DNA of 64,000 nucleotides. Source: Bacillota bacterium (GTDB taxonomy: Bacteria; Bacillota; Sulfobacillia; DUMF01). Below the pieces are notes generated by a model. That model searched no databases, had not been told where the DNA came from, and saw only the letters and a list, made by a program, of their open reading frames with translations. Positions 52,908-62,797 of this stretch are shown in pieces. Positions within the stretch are counted from its first letter, which is position 1. Each line of letters opens with the position of its first letter. The stretch spans positions 1 to 64,000 of the forward strand of contig DUMF01000010.1 in assembly GCA_012840015.1 (NCBI GenBank), in the 5' to 3' direction. The translations under genes were made by a program, and so were the position numbers.

Positions 52908-54449
52908 TTACGGAAGGTAAACAGGCCCCCCGGGTCCGAGAGGTATTCCCAATGCGGTCCAGATGAGGAAGAGGATTGTCCAGCCTATCAAGTTTGCGAT
53001 CGAGTACGGCACAAGTGCTGCCAACATAGGGCCAACTTCCTCTCGGCCCGAGTAGCGTTTAACATAGCCCAGCAGGATGGGGTAATAATTGAACAAAGGA
53101 CTAATGCCGTTGGTCACAGAGTCACCTATCCTATATGCCATTGTGGTCGTGGCAGGATGGTACCCCAAGGCCATGAGCATCGGCACGAAAATCGGAGCAA
53201 ATGCGAACCATTTCGTATTGGAGCTACCGATGAGCAGGTTTAGGAGCGTGGTAAAAAGGATGAATACCGTCCACAACGGAGCCCCCGTGAAACCAACGCT
53301 CTTTAGGAACTCAGCTCCTTTCACGGCGAGAATCGTTGGAATGTTGGAGTAGTTGAATAGAGCGAGGAATTGGCCGACGATCAAGCACATCAGTATGAAC
53401 GGTGCCATACTCTCAATCGCTTTGTAGATGTACTTTGGGGCATCGCCCTGCTTCTTAATAGTACCGACTACCCGACCGTAAACGTAAGACGGAATGAAGA
53501 ACAAGAACATCATGATGGCCACGAGCCCATCAATGAAGGGCGAAGGCATGATAGTACCGGTTTTCGGGTTGCGGAGAGGGGCATTGGGCGGGAGTAAGAG
53601 TATTAGAATGACTGCGATATATACGAGAGCCGCGATTCCCGCGTACTTGAGTCCTTTGGATTCCAACTCGGTTACCTGCCCCGACTTGTTGTCCAGTGCA
53701 TCTTTGACGTAAGGTTCGTTCTGAAGTCTGGGTTCAACGTATTTGCGTGTCACAAAAGTAGCCGTAATAGCTGTGAGGATGGCAGCGGCAACATTGAAAT
53801 ACCAGTTGGCCACCACGGGTACAGCCACAGGTTTGAACGGTTTAGCCACTTGCTCCGCAAAACCTAGAAGCACTACGTCGTTGGTCGCAGATATGCCCAG
53901 GTTCGCCGCCCACGCGGTACAAGTCACCCCGTATCCTAGTGCGACCCCTATCAGCGGGTTCTTATCCTGTGCTGCAAAGATTGAGGCGAATAAAGCTGGC
54001 AGAAGAACTATTGCTGGATCGCTGGCCGCATTGCCACATACCGCCACCAGGCAAGCCACCGGTATAAACAGGTTGGCTGGAACGGCAAGAATGGTCTTTC
54101 TCATCAACGCGCCCAGAAGACCGGTCCCTTCGGCCAAACCTACACCCACCATCATCGAGAGAATATTGGTGAGGGGTAGGAAATCTCGGAAGTTCTTCAC
54201 GAAATCCCTCGTCACAATGCGTAAACCTTCCGCAGAAATCAAAGGCATGGCTTGCACGACTTTATTGTTAGAAGGGTTGACAGCAGAAACACCAAGGGCA
54301 GCCAAAATGTTTGAGATGATCAATAGAATTGCGATGATATACAGGAACAGCCAGAACGGGTGTGGCAGCTTGTTCCCCATCACTGCAATCCAGTCAAGCA
54401 TCCCCATCCTTTTACGTGAGGGGCCTACTTGGTTTGGATGGTCGCTCAC
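52908..54449 (-). CDS. AbgT-family transporter, second copy
   Basis: MGNKLPHPFWLFLYIIAILLIISNILAALGVSAVNPSNNKVV...GDSVTNGISPLFNYYPILLGYVKRY. Confidence 0.92.
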   Translation of the reverse strand: MSDHPNQVGPSRKRMGMLDWIAVMGNKLPHPFWLFLYIIAILLIISNILAALGVSAVNPSNNKVVQAMPLISAEGLRIVTRDFVKNFRDFLPLTNILSMMVGVGLAEGTGLLGALMRKTILAVPANLFIPVACLVAVCGNAASDPAIVLLPALFASIFAAQDKNPLIGVALGYGVTCTAWAANLGISATNDVVLLGFAEQVAKPFKPVAVPVVANWYFNVAAAILTAITATFVTRKYVEPRLQNEPYVKDALDNKSGQVTELESKGLKYAGIAALVYIAVILILLLPPNAPLRNPKTGTIMPSPFIDGLVAIMMFLFFIPSYVYGRVVGTIKKQGDAPKYIYKAIESMAPFILMCLIVGQFLALFNYSNIPTILAVKGAEFLKSVGFTGAPLWTVFILFTTLLNLLIGSSNTKWFAFAPIFVPMLMALGYHPATTTMAYRIGDSVTNGISPLFNYYPILLGYVKRYSGREEVGPMLAALVPYSIANLIGWTILFLIWTALGIPLGPGGPVYLP

Positions 54450-54468
54450 TAAAAATACCCCCCTGCTT

Positions 54469-55890
54469 TCAGAATCGGTTTTCTCTCCGGTAAAGCATAC
54501 TTTGACCCAGGTCTACGACCTGATAGGGTATCCCCCGCTCCTTGCAGGCCGTTACCCCGCGCTCGGTGCAAAGTATCGTACCGCCCCGCCCCGTAACAAC
54601 CCCGTTACTACATACCACTTCACCTCCTACTATGGTGGCTACCGCCTGTCGCTTCTCGAGGTCGGCAATAGTTATATCGGCGTCAGCTCCTGGCGACAGG
54701 TGGCCCTTGTTTACCAGACCCAACATCTGGGCTGGAGCTCTGCTAGTACGCTCGACGAACTCGCTCAGAGTCCAGGAGCCCCACTCAACTAAAAGAAGTC
54801 CGAACTTCAACAAGAAGTTGCGTGGAATACCTCCCCCGTCAGTACCCAGTGCGTCGATTACGAACTTACCCTCACTGTCTCTGCCCGTGGCACACAAGAA
54901 AGCAGTGGTACGATTATTAACTGGGAATCCTACCGTGCAGTCACCCCCGCGAGACTCCCAGTATTCAAGCGCTTCGCGTCCTGTTAGATATACGTTTTCG
55001 CCGTCAATATTTTCACCAGTACAATAGCCCCAACCACCTATGAAGGCGCTTTTCAGCCCTTCCTCCGTAGGTGGGTACCCTCCCATCTTAAGTGCGGTCC
55101 TGGTGATGTGGCTCTCTGGTTCACCGTTAATACATTTGCCACTTGTCCCGTTAATGATCGCGAGATGAAACTCGGAAATGATCTGAGGGTTTCGTTCCAA
55201 AGCCTCCAGTAGCTGTATAACCTCTACGATTGGGTCTCCCAGCACTAGCCCTCGGCAATAGGCGTTTACGTGAGCAAGGTGAAATGGCCGCCCCTCAGAA
55301 AACTCGATGGCATCCATGGCACCTCTTATATTTGAGCCATTTTTCTTGCTCCCAGCATGAAAGGCGACGTAAGCACGTTGTTCATTCGCCGCCCTGATGA
55401 CATTTCGCGTGGCCTCTGGCGTCAGAGGATAATGGCCTCCAAGCACCTTAACTCCAAGTGCCCCTGCTTCGAGAGACTTTTTTACCATGTCCTGTAGCTC
55501 CGCAAATGAAGGGTTGTCACTTGAGACCGTATTGCCAGGGTGTACCGCATTCAAAACGGCCATATTTATGCCCGATCCACGCGTCTTCATGTTCTCGATT
55601 ACATCGGTGACTGGCCCGGCCAGATCGACTGCTGTCGTTACGCCCGCTTTCGCCAGCATCCCGAAGCCCAGCGAACCGCCAAGCCAGGAAGAACAATGCA
55701 CGTGTATATCGATCATGCCAGGTATGAGCAACTTGCCCGGGAAGCGCAAGACTCGCATTGCGTCACTACCATCCAGATCCGGCGCGACCTCAACGACCTT
55801 GCCCTGCTTGATGCCCACACACGCCGGGCCGTCTAGCCGGTTTTCAGGGTCTACGACGTGACAGCCCTTGATCACCAGGTCGTATTTCAT
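54469..55890 (-). CDS. Metal-dependent amidohydrolase
   Basis: LVIKGCHVVDPENRLDGP...GKLLIPGMIDIHVHCSSW...LSPGADADITIADLEKR. Confidence 0.93.
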   Translation of the reverse strand: MKYDLVIKGCHVVDPENRLDGPACVGIKQGKVVEVAPDLDGSDAMRVLRFPGKLLIPGMIDIHVHCSSWLGGSLGFGMLAKAGVTTAVDLAGPVTDVIENMKTRGSGINMAVLNAVHPGNTVSSDNPSFAELQDMVKKSLEAGALGVKVLGGHYPLTPEATRNVIRAANEQRAYVAFHAGSKKNGSNIRGAMDAIEFSEGRPFHLAHVNAYCRGLVLGDPIVEVIQLLEALERNPQIISEFHLAIINGTSGKCINGEPESHITRTALKMGGYPPTEEGLKSAFIGGWGYCTGENIDGENVYLTGREALEYWESRGGDCTVGFPVNNRTTAFLCATGRDSEGKFVIDALGTDGGGIPRNFLLKFGLLLVEWGSWTLSEFVERTSRAPAQMLGLVNKGHLSPGADADITIADLEKRQAVATIVGGEVVCSNGVVTGRGGTILCTERGVTACKERGIPYQVVDLGQSMLYRRENRF

Positions 55891-56167
55891 TGCCGCTCAC
55901 CCTTTCCTTTTAAATGCGTAACAGTACCTCCGTCACTCATTCTCACATGATGCATTTCATCCACCACCCGGGATATTGGGGTATTAATACGCTAACGTGT
56001 TCAATAATCCTTCAAGATTTTTAAGATTTTTTACTTTTAATGCTTTACAGTTTTATCCGGCCCAGCTTCTTGACATCACACCTATTCCCACTTCAGGCCC
56101 TCCCACTGATATCCGTTCCCCCTTTCAAAAGCACAATAAACCCCGAGCAGACATACGATGGGGCAGC

Positions 56168-56914
56168 ATGAGTTATGTAAAGACAGGAGATAAGGGCATG
56201 GATGCAAAAAAGAAGCTCGTGGGATACGTATTCGATATAGCTTCTTTACCGGCCAACAGGATTGAAGAGATCTACTCTCTAAGGAATCGGTTCTTTTCCC
56301 CTATTTCGCGAATAAACTTTGACGCCGACCTGGCCAAAAAGCATTGGGTCATTCTGCTCGTCGATGTCCTTACCGGTCGAGCCCGCGGGTTTTCTACCAT
56401 ACGGAAGGTTGATGTCGATTTTGAGAGGGAAAGCTCCATAGTTTTCATCTCTGGGGAAACCATTATTGACCCGGACTTCTGGGGGCAATTGGAGTTGCCC
56501 CGCATTTGGGGACGTTACGTACTTCAGATGGCCATGCGCCAAAAAGACGCAAAAGCTTACTGGCTTCTCATAACTTCCTCCTATCGCGTGTACCGTTTTC
56601 TTCCCCTTTTCTTTCGGGAATATTATCCACGCCGTGACCGTCCGACTCCCCCCAAAATCAAAAGGCTGCTCGACTACCTGGCTTCGCGGGAATTCGGGAG
56701 TGAATATGACCCAGGACGAGGTATCGTCCGCTTTTCCGAACCGGCACCTTTAAGACGCGACCTAATTAGCATCAGTAAGCGCCACCTAAAGGACCCAGAG
56801 GCAGTATTCTTTGCCAATGCTAATCCTCACTATGCCGAAGGCGACGAGCTAGTGTGCCTCGCAGCGCTGAACAAGCAGAATCTGACAGCCGCTGCTTTAC
56901 GCATTCTAGAATGA
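56168..56914 (+). CDS. Hypothetical protein (possible acyltransferase-like fold)
   Basis: Intact ORF with ATG at 56168; no confident family. Confidence 0.7.
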   Translation: MSYVKTGDKGMDAKKKLVGYVFDIASLPANRIEEIYSLRNRFFSPISRINFDADLAKKHWVILLVDVLTGRARGFSTIRKVDVDFERESSIVFISGETIIDPDFWGQLELPRIWGRYVLQMAMRQKDAKAYWLLITSSYRVYRFLPLFFREYYPRRDRPTPPKIKRLLDYLASREFGSEYDPGRGIVRFSEPAPLRRDLISISKRHLKDPEAVFFANANPHYAEGDELVCLAALNKQNLTAAALRILE

Positions 56915-57292
56915 GCCTCCAGATCATTCAGAGGCAAAACCCACCGGCTGCTATGCCGTCAACGTGGCTCACGAGTGGCTAACCTTTAGCGTAATTCTGC
57001 TCGGTCAGGCCGAAGTGTGCTCGAAAAGAAGATACAAAGGATAGATAAAGGCCGATAACCGGCGGCCTTTCCGGCATGGACATCTGGATATCCTTTCACG
57101 AACCCAGGAAGCACAAGCCTCACGTCAATGTCTCAATGATCATTTCGCTGACATAATGCATCAATTCCCCGTAGACCGAGCCTTTTTCAATGTGACCCAT
57201 GTGATCGGCAATGCTCGCGATAAACAACGCGAACTCTCCGTCTGAGCCTGGTAAAGCACGGGCTGTAAACAAGTCTTGATCAGGCAATAAAA

Positions 57293-57368
57293 TGGTGGGC
57301 CATACAGGACTCGAACCTGTAACCGCCCGATTAAGAGTCGGAAGCTCTACCAATTGAGCTAATGGCCC
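57293..57368 (-). tRNA. tRNA-Lys(CTT)
   Basis: GGGCCATTAGCTCAATTGGTAGAGCTTCCGACTCTTAATCGG...GGTTCGAGTCCTGTATGGCCCACCA. Confidence 0.95.
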
Positions 57369-57390
57369 ACGAACTTATTTCCTTATTAAT

Positions 57391-57467
57391 TGGTAGCGGC
57401 GGCTGGATTCGAACCAGCGACACTGCGGGTATGAACCGCATGCTCTGACCAACTGAGCTACGCCGCC
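57391..57467 (-). tRNA. tRNA-Met(CAT)
   Basis: GGCGGCGTAGCTCAGTTGGTCAGAGCATGCGGTTCATACCCGC...GGTTCGAATCCAGCCGCCGCTACCA. Confidence 0.95.
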
Positions 57468-57803
57468 ATGCAGGTTGTATTCTAGCACCAATTTTGAGCG
57501 TAATCAATATGGTGCACTGTTTACATCGTGTGAGATACTTATATTCCGATTACGGTATATTTTGCTACTCCCGGAGCGAGGAGAACTATAATGCACCGTT
57601 AACTCCGAATACCAGTTGCGTTAAACGAATCTACTATTGGCCTCGAATTCGATAGACTTCATGGCAGGAAAGATGGGTTCGTCATCTGAACCAAAGGATA
57701 AATCCCTTCGCGAAATACCAGCAAGATCTATCTCTTGGCTTGAATTCAATAATAACCTCCTCGGCGTTCGCTAGTTTGCCATCTCCAGCGCGCCTGAGTA
57801 CTG

Positions 57804-59243
57804 TTATTTCGATTTCGCAGTTGCAGCGGCGTTTTGCCCAGCAATCCGCCCGAACACGATGATATCCGCAACGGCATTACCTCCGAGACGATTACCTCCG
57901 TGTACGCCGCCCGTGACCTCGCCTGCAGCGAACAGGCCCGGTATCGCTGTTCCGTCTTCTTTTAGCACCTCAGCCCTAGTATTGATTCGGACCCCTCCCA
58001 TGGTATGGTGCACTGCAGGAGTAACCTCAACTGCGTAGAACTTGCTCTTGGTCAACGCCCCTTTCATGTGTTTCCGCCCGAATTCGGCATCCTTCTTGGC
58101 TTTAACGAATCCGTTATACGCAGTTACTGTGGCGGCCAGGGCTTTCTCGTCGATCTTTAGCGCTTTGGCCAGCTCCTCGACCGAGTTGGCTTCTGTGATT
58201 AATCCCTGTTTGACATACGTCTCTATCGCCTTGAGGTTATCCCTCACCTGCTGGTCGAATACCAGGAACGCCGTTCCGCCTTCCTGCTTCAAGATCGCCT
58301 CCGATACCACGTCACGCGTCTGAAGCTCGTCCACGAATCGCTTACCCTGACGGTTTACAAGAATAGCACCTTCACCACGTACTCCTTCGGTGATCATAAT
58401 GCCCTTCTTCGGCACAACCGTGGGGTGCGTTTGGATTTCTTCCATCTGGATCAAGGCGGCACCGACAGCTTGTGCCATGGTAATGCCATCGCCCGTGGCC
58501 CCGGGCTGGTTGGTGGTGTCAAACCCCTTCAGTCGGGGTTGGTACTTGGCTACCATGTCGGGGTTTGCACCGAAGCCACCGGTCGCCAATATCACGGCTT
58601 TGGCATTCACTTGAATCTCGCCGTTCTTGCCCTGTGCCTTGATGCCCACCGCCTTGCCGTCTTTCATCAGGATTTCGGTTGCCCTGGTCTCGAGTAGGAT
58701 CTCGATTTGGTCCTTCTTGGCGTCGGCCGCGGCCTTTAGTGCCTTCATGATTTCCGGACCGACTGCAGATCCGTCTTTGGGTCCATGCGATCGGGCATTC
58801 GTCGAACCGCCAGAGATACCCACGCGTGTTAAGTCAGCGCCGAGCGAGATCAACCAGTCGACTGCCTTCGGTGCTTCGTTAACCATGGTGCGAACGAGCT
58901 CCGGTATGTTCTTGTTATAGCCGCCCTTCATCGTGTCCTGGTAGTGAATCTCGGGCGAGTCGCTGATGCCCATGGCCTGCTGGTATTTCGTCCCTGCAGC
59001 GTTAACGCCACCGGTAGCTCTGAGGGTGTTCCCACCTATCATGGGCATCTTCTCCACTACAATCACTCTGGCACCGTTTTCCGCGGCGGTGACCGCTGCG
59101 GCGAGCCCCGCGCCGCCAGCGCCTACAACCACCACGTCAGCCTCCTTGACCTCTACCCGGGGCTGTGCTTCTGGTTTTTGAGGTTTAGGTTGTCTGGCAC
59201 AAGCGCTTAAACCCATCGCAGCGACGAGTAAGATCCCCGCCAC
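57804..59243 (-). CDS. Lipoprotein fumarate-reductase-like flavoprotein (FAD-dependent, flavocytochrome c/UrdA type catalytic domain)
   Basis: GLSACARQP lipobox, VVVVGAGGAGLAAAVTAAENGARVIVVEK, GLFAAGEVTGGVHGGNRLGGNAVADIIVFGRIAG. Confidence 0.93.
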   Translation of the reverse strand: MAGILLVAAMGLSACARQPKPQKPEAQPRVEVKEADVVVVGAGGAGLAAAVTAAENGARVIVVEKMPMIGGNTLRATGGVNAAGTKYQQAMGISDSPEIHYQDTMKGGYNKNIPELVRTMVNEAPKAVDWLISLGADLTRVGISGGSTNARSHGPKDGSAVGPEIMKALKAAADAKKDQIEILLETRATEILMKDGKAVGIKAQGKNGEIQVNAKAVILATGGFGANPDMVAKYQPRLKGFDTTNQPGATGDGITMAQAVGAALIQMEEIQTHPTVVPKKGIMITEGVRGEGAILVNRQGKRFVDELQTRDVVSEAILKQEGGTAFLVFDQQVRDNLKAIETYVKQGLITEANSVEELAKALKIDEKALAATVTAYNGFVKAKKDAEFGRKHMKGALTKSKFYAVEVTPAVHHTMGGVRINTRAEVLKEDGTAIPGLFAAGEVTGGVHGGNRLGGNAVADIIVFGRIAGQNAAATAKSK

Positions 59244-59444
59244 ACACGATATAAGGCTTTTGTGTCTGTGCTTCAGCCTTTTTTCACCTCCATTTATTCC
59301 GTTTATCTCTTTCTATTATATAGGCAATTTTTACAAAAATCTCGTCCCGGGTCCGAATTTAGGTCCGTAAATATGTCCTGAAAGGAATTCTCGTCAGACA
59401 AAGCGAACTATAGGTCTAACCCATGAAAGGAAGGCGGCTCAAGG

Positions 59445-60617
59445 ATGGAAAAGCTTTTTCAGCAATTCACGTTTTCACTGCCCACACGCATAGAGTTCGG
59501 TGCGGGTGCGATCAAGCGCACCGCCAGCCTAATGAGTGAGACAGTCAAGGGTACTAGGACCTTCGTAGTGACGGATCCAGGGCTCGAAAAGGCAGGGCTT
59601 GTCGAACCTGTAGTCAAGCAGCTTTCCGAGGCAGGCTATAAAGTCCGAGTATTCGACGAGGTCCAACCCAATCCGAAAGACATAGATTGTGAACGTGGAG
59701 GTGTTGTGGCCCGCGAGTTCGGCGCTGATCATATTTTAGCGCTGGGCGGAGGCTCGGTAATCGATTCGGCCAAAGCTATTGCCCTTTTGAACACTCACGA
59801 AGGGGCCATAGCCCAATATGCCGGGCGCGGCAAAGTGTCGAGGGAGGTTACTCCCGTGGTGGCTATCCCCACCACCGCAGGCACTGGCTCAGAAGTGACA
59901 CGTTCTGCGGTGATCACTGATACCGTAAAGAAGTTGAAGTTTACCGTCAAGGACATCCGTCTGGCTCCAAAACTCGCCATCATTGATCCTGAGACCACAT
60001 ACTCACTGCCAGAAAGCCTCACTGCTTCCACGGGCATGGATGCCTTGGTACACGCAATCGAGGCTTTCACCTGTAAAGCCGCGACTCCGTTTTCTGATGT
60101 CTGGGCTAAGGAAGCCATAAGGCTCATCTTCTCAAGTCTGAGGGCAGCGGTGCACCGAGGTACACCCGCAGCGCGTACCGCGATGATGCTTGGGTCCGTC
60201 ATGGCGGGCATCGCCTTCTCGCATGCAGATGTGGCCGCCGTCCATTGCATGGCGGAGGCACTAGGCGGGCTCTATGATACTCCGCACGGCGTAGCCAATT
60301 CGATATTCTTGCCTGTAGTCACACAGTTCAACGCAGAAGCAGCTCCTTCGAAGCATGCAGAAGTGGCAAGGCTTTGTGGGCTGCCGGTGAACGGTCTGTC
60401 TGAAGCGGAAAGCGCTCGGCTACTGGTTTCGGAGCTGGAGCAGCTCGCTCGCGATATTGGCATCCCTCGCTTTAGCGAACTAGGATATGTTAACCCTGCG
60501 GACTTTCAAGCACTAGCCCAGGTCTCGTTTGAAAACGGGTCAACGCCGACCAACTGCCGCGATATAACATGCGAAGATTACCTGGCCCTTTTCCGCAAGG
60601 CGTATCAGAGCGCTTGA
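59445..60617 (+). CDS. Iron-containing alcohol dehydrogenase
   Basis: ALGGGSVIDSAKAIALL...PTTAGTGSEVTRSAVI...GMDALVHAIEAF. Confidence 0.95.
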   Translation: MEKLFQQFTFSLPTRIEFGAGAIKRTASLMSETVKGTRTFVVTDPGLEKAGLVEPVVKQLSEAGYKVRVFDEVQPNPKDIDCERGGVVAREFGADHILALGGGSVIDSAKAIALLNTHEGAIAQYAGRGKVSREVTPVVAIPTTAGTGSEVTRSAVITDTVKKLKFTVKDIRLAPKLAIIDPETTYSLPESLTASTGMDALVHAIEAFTCKAATPFSDVWAKEAIRLIFSSLRAAVHRGTPAARTAMMLGSVMAGIAFSHADVAAVHCMAEALGGLYDTPHGVANSIFLPVVTQFNAEAAPSKHAEVARLCGLPVNGLSEAESARLLVSELEQLARDIGIPRFSELGYVNPADFQALAQVSFENGSTPTNCRDITCEDYLALFRKAYQSA

Positions 60618-60636
60618 GCGCTAGAGCGTACCCGGT

Positions 60637-60882
60637 TCAGCCTCCGACCGCGGGCGGTAGGATATCGAGTACATCTCCGTCCTTCAGAGTTTGATCGAGC
60701 TGGGCTATTCGGTAGTTCACCGTGATGATACACTGGTCCGGTAGGGCAGAAAGCCCATACCCGGACCAGGAACCTGCAACCAGCTCTCTTAGCGTAGTAC
60801 CCTGACGGAGTCCATTTATCTCAAAGGCGTTTTCCCTGAACTTGTCTTCCAGGTAGCCATGCACTCTTACTGATACCTTCAT
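60637..60882 (-). CDS. MoaD/ThiS-family protein
   Basis: Short beta-grasp-like ORF ending DGDVLDILPPAVGG; overlaps the aor gene by 4 nt. Confidence 0.93.
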   Translation of the reverse strand: MKVSVRVHGYLEDKFRENAFEINGLRQGTTLRELVAGSWSGYGLSALPDQCIITVNYRIAQLDQTLKDGDVLDILPPAVGG

Positions 60883-62714
60883 GCCAGGCCCAGCTCCTTG
60901 AGCTTCTCAGGCTTGGGCACTCCGAACTCATCCCAACCACGATGCTCGTAGTACTGACTAAGCAACTCGCCCAGAGGCGGAAGGTTCGTCGCAGCACCGC
61001 CTTCTTTACGCCGCGAGGTTAAGATCCGGTAAGGCAATGTATCGTCTTTCCGGCTTGTCCCGTGTTTCACGTTATACATTCGTTTCATGTTGAAAAGCCT
61101 TTCGCCAGTTCTCATAAATTCTTCCGCGCTCACGTCCCAGCCTGTCACTATATTGAGCCACTCTACACATTGGGTCAGTTTGATCCCGGCACTGAGCGAA
61201 AACTTACATAGCTTAAGAGAGTCCATCATGCACATGAGATCTTGAAGGAGCGCTGTAAACCTCCCTTTGCCTTCAACGCCGAACCTGTCTTGCACTTCGG
61301 GGTAACCCAGTTCTGGCATATTGAGGGTTTTCTCGAAATTGTGGGTGAATCCCGAAAGATGACAAGCCCCTCTGGCGGAGGTGGCATAAGCAAGCCCCAC
61401 GCTGTTGTATGCGCGCGGATCATGGGCCGGGAAATCCAGCCCTTTGGTCTCGACGGCGAACTCGATAGCCCGAGGCCCTAGACTCCTGGCAAAAGCTCTG
61501 GTCCCTTCTGCCATCCGGTCACCCAGCCCCTCTCTTCGAGCAATCTTATCAATCAGGGACAGCAAGACGTCCGCCGAACCCCATTCCAATCGAAGCCCGT
61601 CCGTATCTTCGATCGTTAGAAAACCGCGCTCGAAGGCCTCGAAGGCGTAGCCAATCACGCCGCCAGTGGAAATAGTATCCAACCCGTAACGGTTACACAT
61701 TTCGTTTGCCTTGCAGATAGCCTCCAAGTCATCCACTAATACGTTGGCCCCAAGCATTGCCAGCGTTTCATATTCCGGCCCGGCACCTTCCACTGGAGCG
61801 TATTTGCCCGAGTCAATCCTCACTTCGCGGCCACAGCCTATGGGGCAGGCAGCACAGTGGTACCTTCCCGTAAGCATCCTTTCAGCCACCGCCTGTCCGG
61901 AGATCCTTTTCGCCTGCTCTTCCCATTTGCCCAAGGACCAGTTCTTTATGGGAAAGTCGCCCAAGAACTCCATAGTCGGTAACCCGCCAGCAGTACCGTA
62001 AGTGCTCAGTCCCTTGGCGTTTTGCACCATCTTGGGTACGACTTCCTTGAGGGAACGTGTCAGAGCTTCCTCGTCAGCGCATTTCACACGACTATTTCCC
62101 CGCACGGCTATAGCTTTGAGTTTCTTCGATCCCATAACAGCGCCCATACCGCACCTTCCAGCCGCTCTAGCATCCTTGCCGTCGGTCATTACAGCCGCGA
62201 ACTTGACCAGCCGCTCCCCGGCCTGTCCGATACATGCCGTCACGGCTTTCTCTCCGTGAAGGTGTTTAATGGCTTTATCCGTCTCGTAAGTATCCTTGCC
62301 CCACAGCTCCCGTGCGTCCAGGATCTGGGTACCGTCCTCATCAATCAGGAGGTAAACTGGAGTATCTGAAATACCACTCACGATGATGCCGTCGAAGCCT
62401 GCCCGTTTCAGAGTCGCGCCCCATGTACCTCCTACGTCAGATTCTCCCCAAATCCCGGTGAGAGGCGATTTCGCCACGATCGCATGCCGTCCTGACGTAG
62501 GTACTCGTGTACCGGTCAAAGGCCCTGCCATCATAATCAGGAGGTTTTCGGGCCCGAGAGGATCGGTTTCAACACCGGTCTCGTTAACCAAAAAATATCC
62601 TGCAAGCCCGCTACCTCCGATGTATTTCCTTGCCGTCCCTTCGTCTAGGCTCTCTATCTCTATCTTTCGATCACTGAGATTAACCCGAAGCAATCTGCCG
62701 GCGTAACCGAACAT
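60879..62714 (-). CDS. aor: Aldehyde ferredoxin oxidoreductase (tungsten enzyme family)
   Basis: MFGYAGRLLRVNLSDRKIEIESL...YIGGSGLAGYFL...CPIGCGREVRIDSG...AGPEYETLAMLGANVLVDD. Confidence 0.96.
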   Translation of the reverse strand: MFGYAGRLLRVNLSDRKIEIESLDEGTARKYIGGSGLAGYFLVNETGVETDPLGPENLLIMMAGPLTGTRVPTSGRHAIVAKSPLTGIWGESDVGGTWGATLKRAGFDGIIVSGISDTPVYLLIDEDGTQILDARELWGKDTYETDKAIKHLHGEKAVTACIGQAGERLVKFAAVMTDGKDARAAGRCGMGAVMGSKKLKAIAVRGNSRVKCADEEALTRSLKEVVPKMVQNAKGLSTYGTAGGLPTMEFLGDFPIKNWSLGKWEEQAKRISGQAVAERMLTGRYHCAACPIGCGREVRIDSGKYAPVEGAGPEYETLAMLGANVLVDDLEAICKANEMCNRYGLDTISTGGVIGYAFEAFERGFLTIEDTDGLRLEWGSADVLLSLIDKIARREGLGDRMAEGTRAFARSLGPRAIEFAVETKGLDFPAHDPRAYNSVGLAYATSARGACHLSGFTHNFEKTLNMPELGYPEVQDRFGVEGKGRFTALLQDLMCMMDSLKLCKFSLSAGIKLTQCVEWLNIVTGWDVSAEEFMRTGERLFNMKRMYNVKHGTSRKDDTLPYRILTSRRKEGGAATNLPPLGELLSQYYEHRGWDEFGVPKPEKLKELGLA

Positions 62715-62721
62715 GAGATTT

Positions 62722-62797
62722 CCTGGCTTCTGCCAGGCCTACCCCCTTTCACGCGGCTCCTTTGGGCCAACTTTATTAAAGTATCTCATGGCCTGGA
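62722..62797 (-). promoter_or_regulatory. Putative RBS-sequestering leader of aor with mutually exclusive pairings
   Basis: Minus strand CCTGGC-AGAA-GCCAGG overlaps the AGGA RBS; an upstream CCAGGCC can instead pair with GGCCTGG. Confidence 0.4.

Noticed and set aside
57297-57470. tRNA-Lys/tRNA-Met pair as another integration site
   Set aside because: No duplicate tRNA fragment or integrase was seen nearby within the window.
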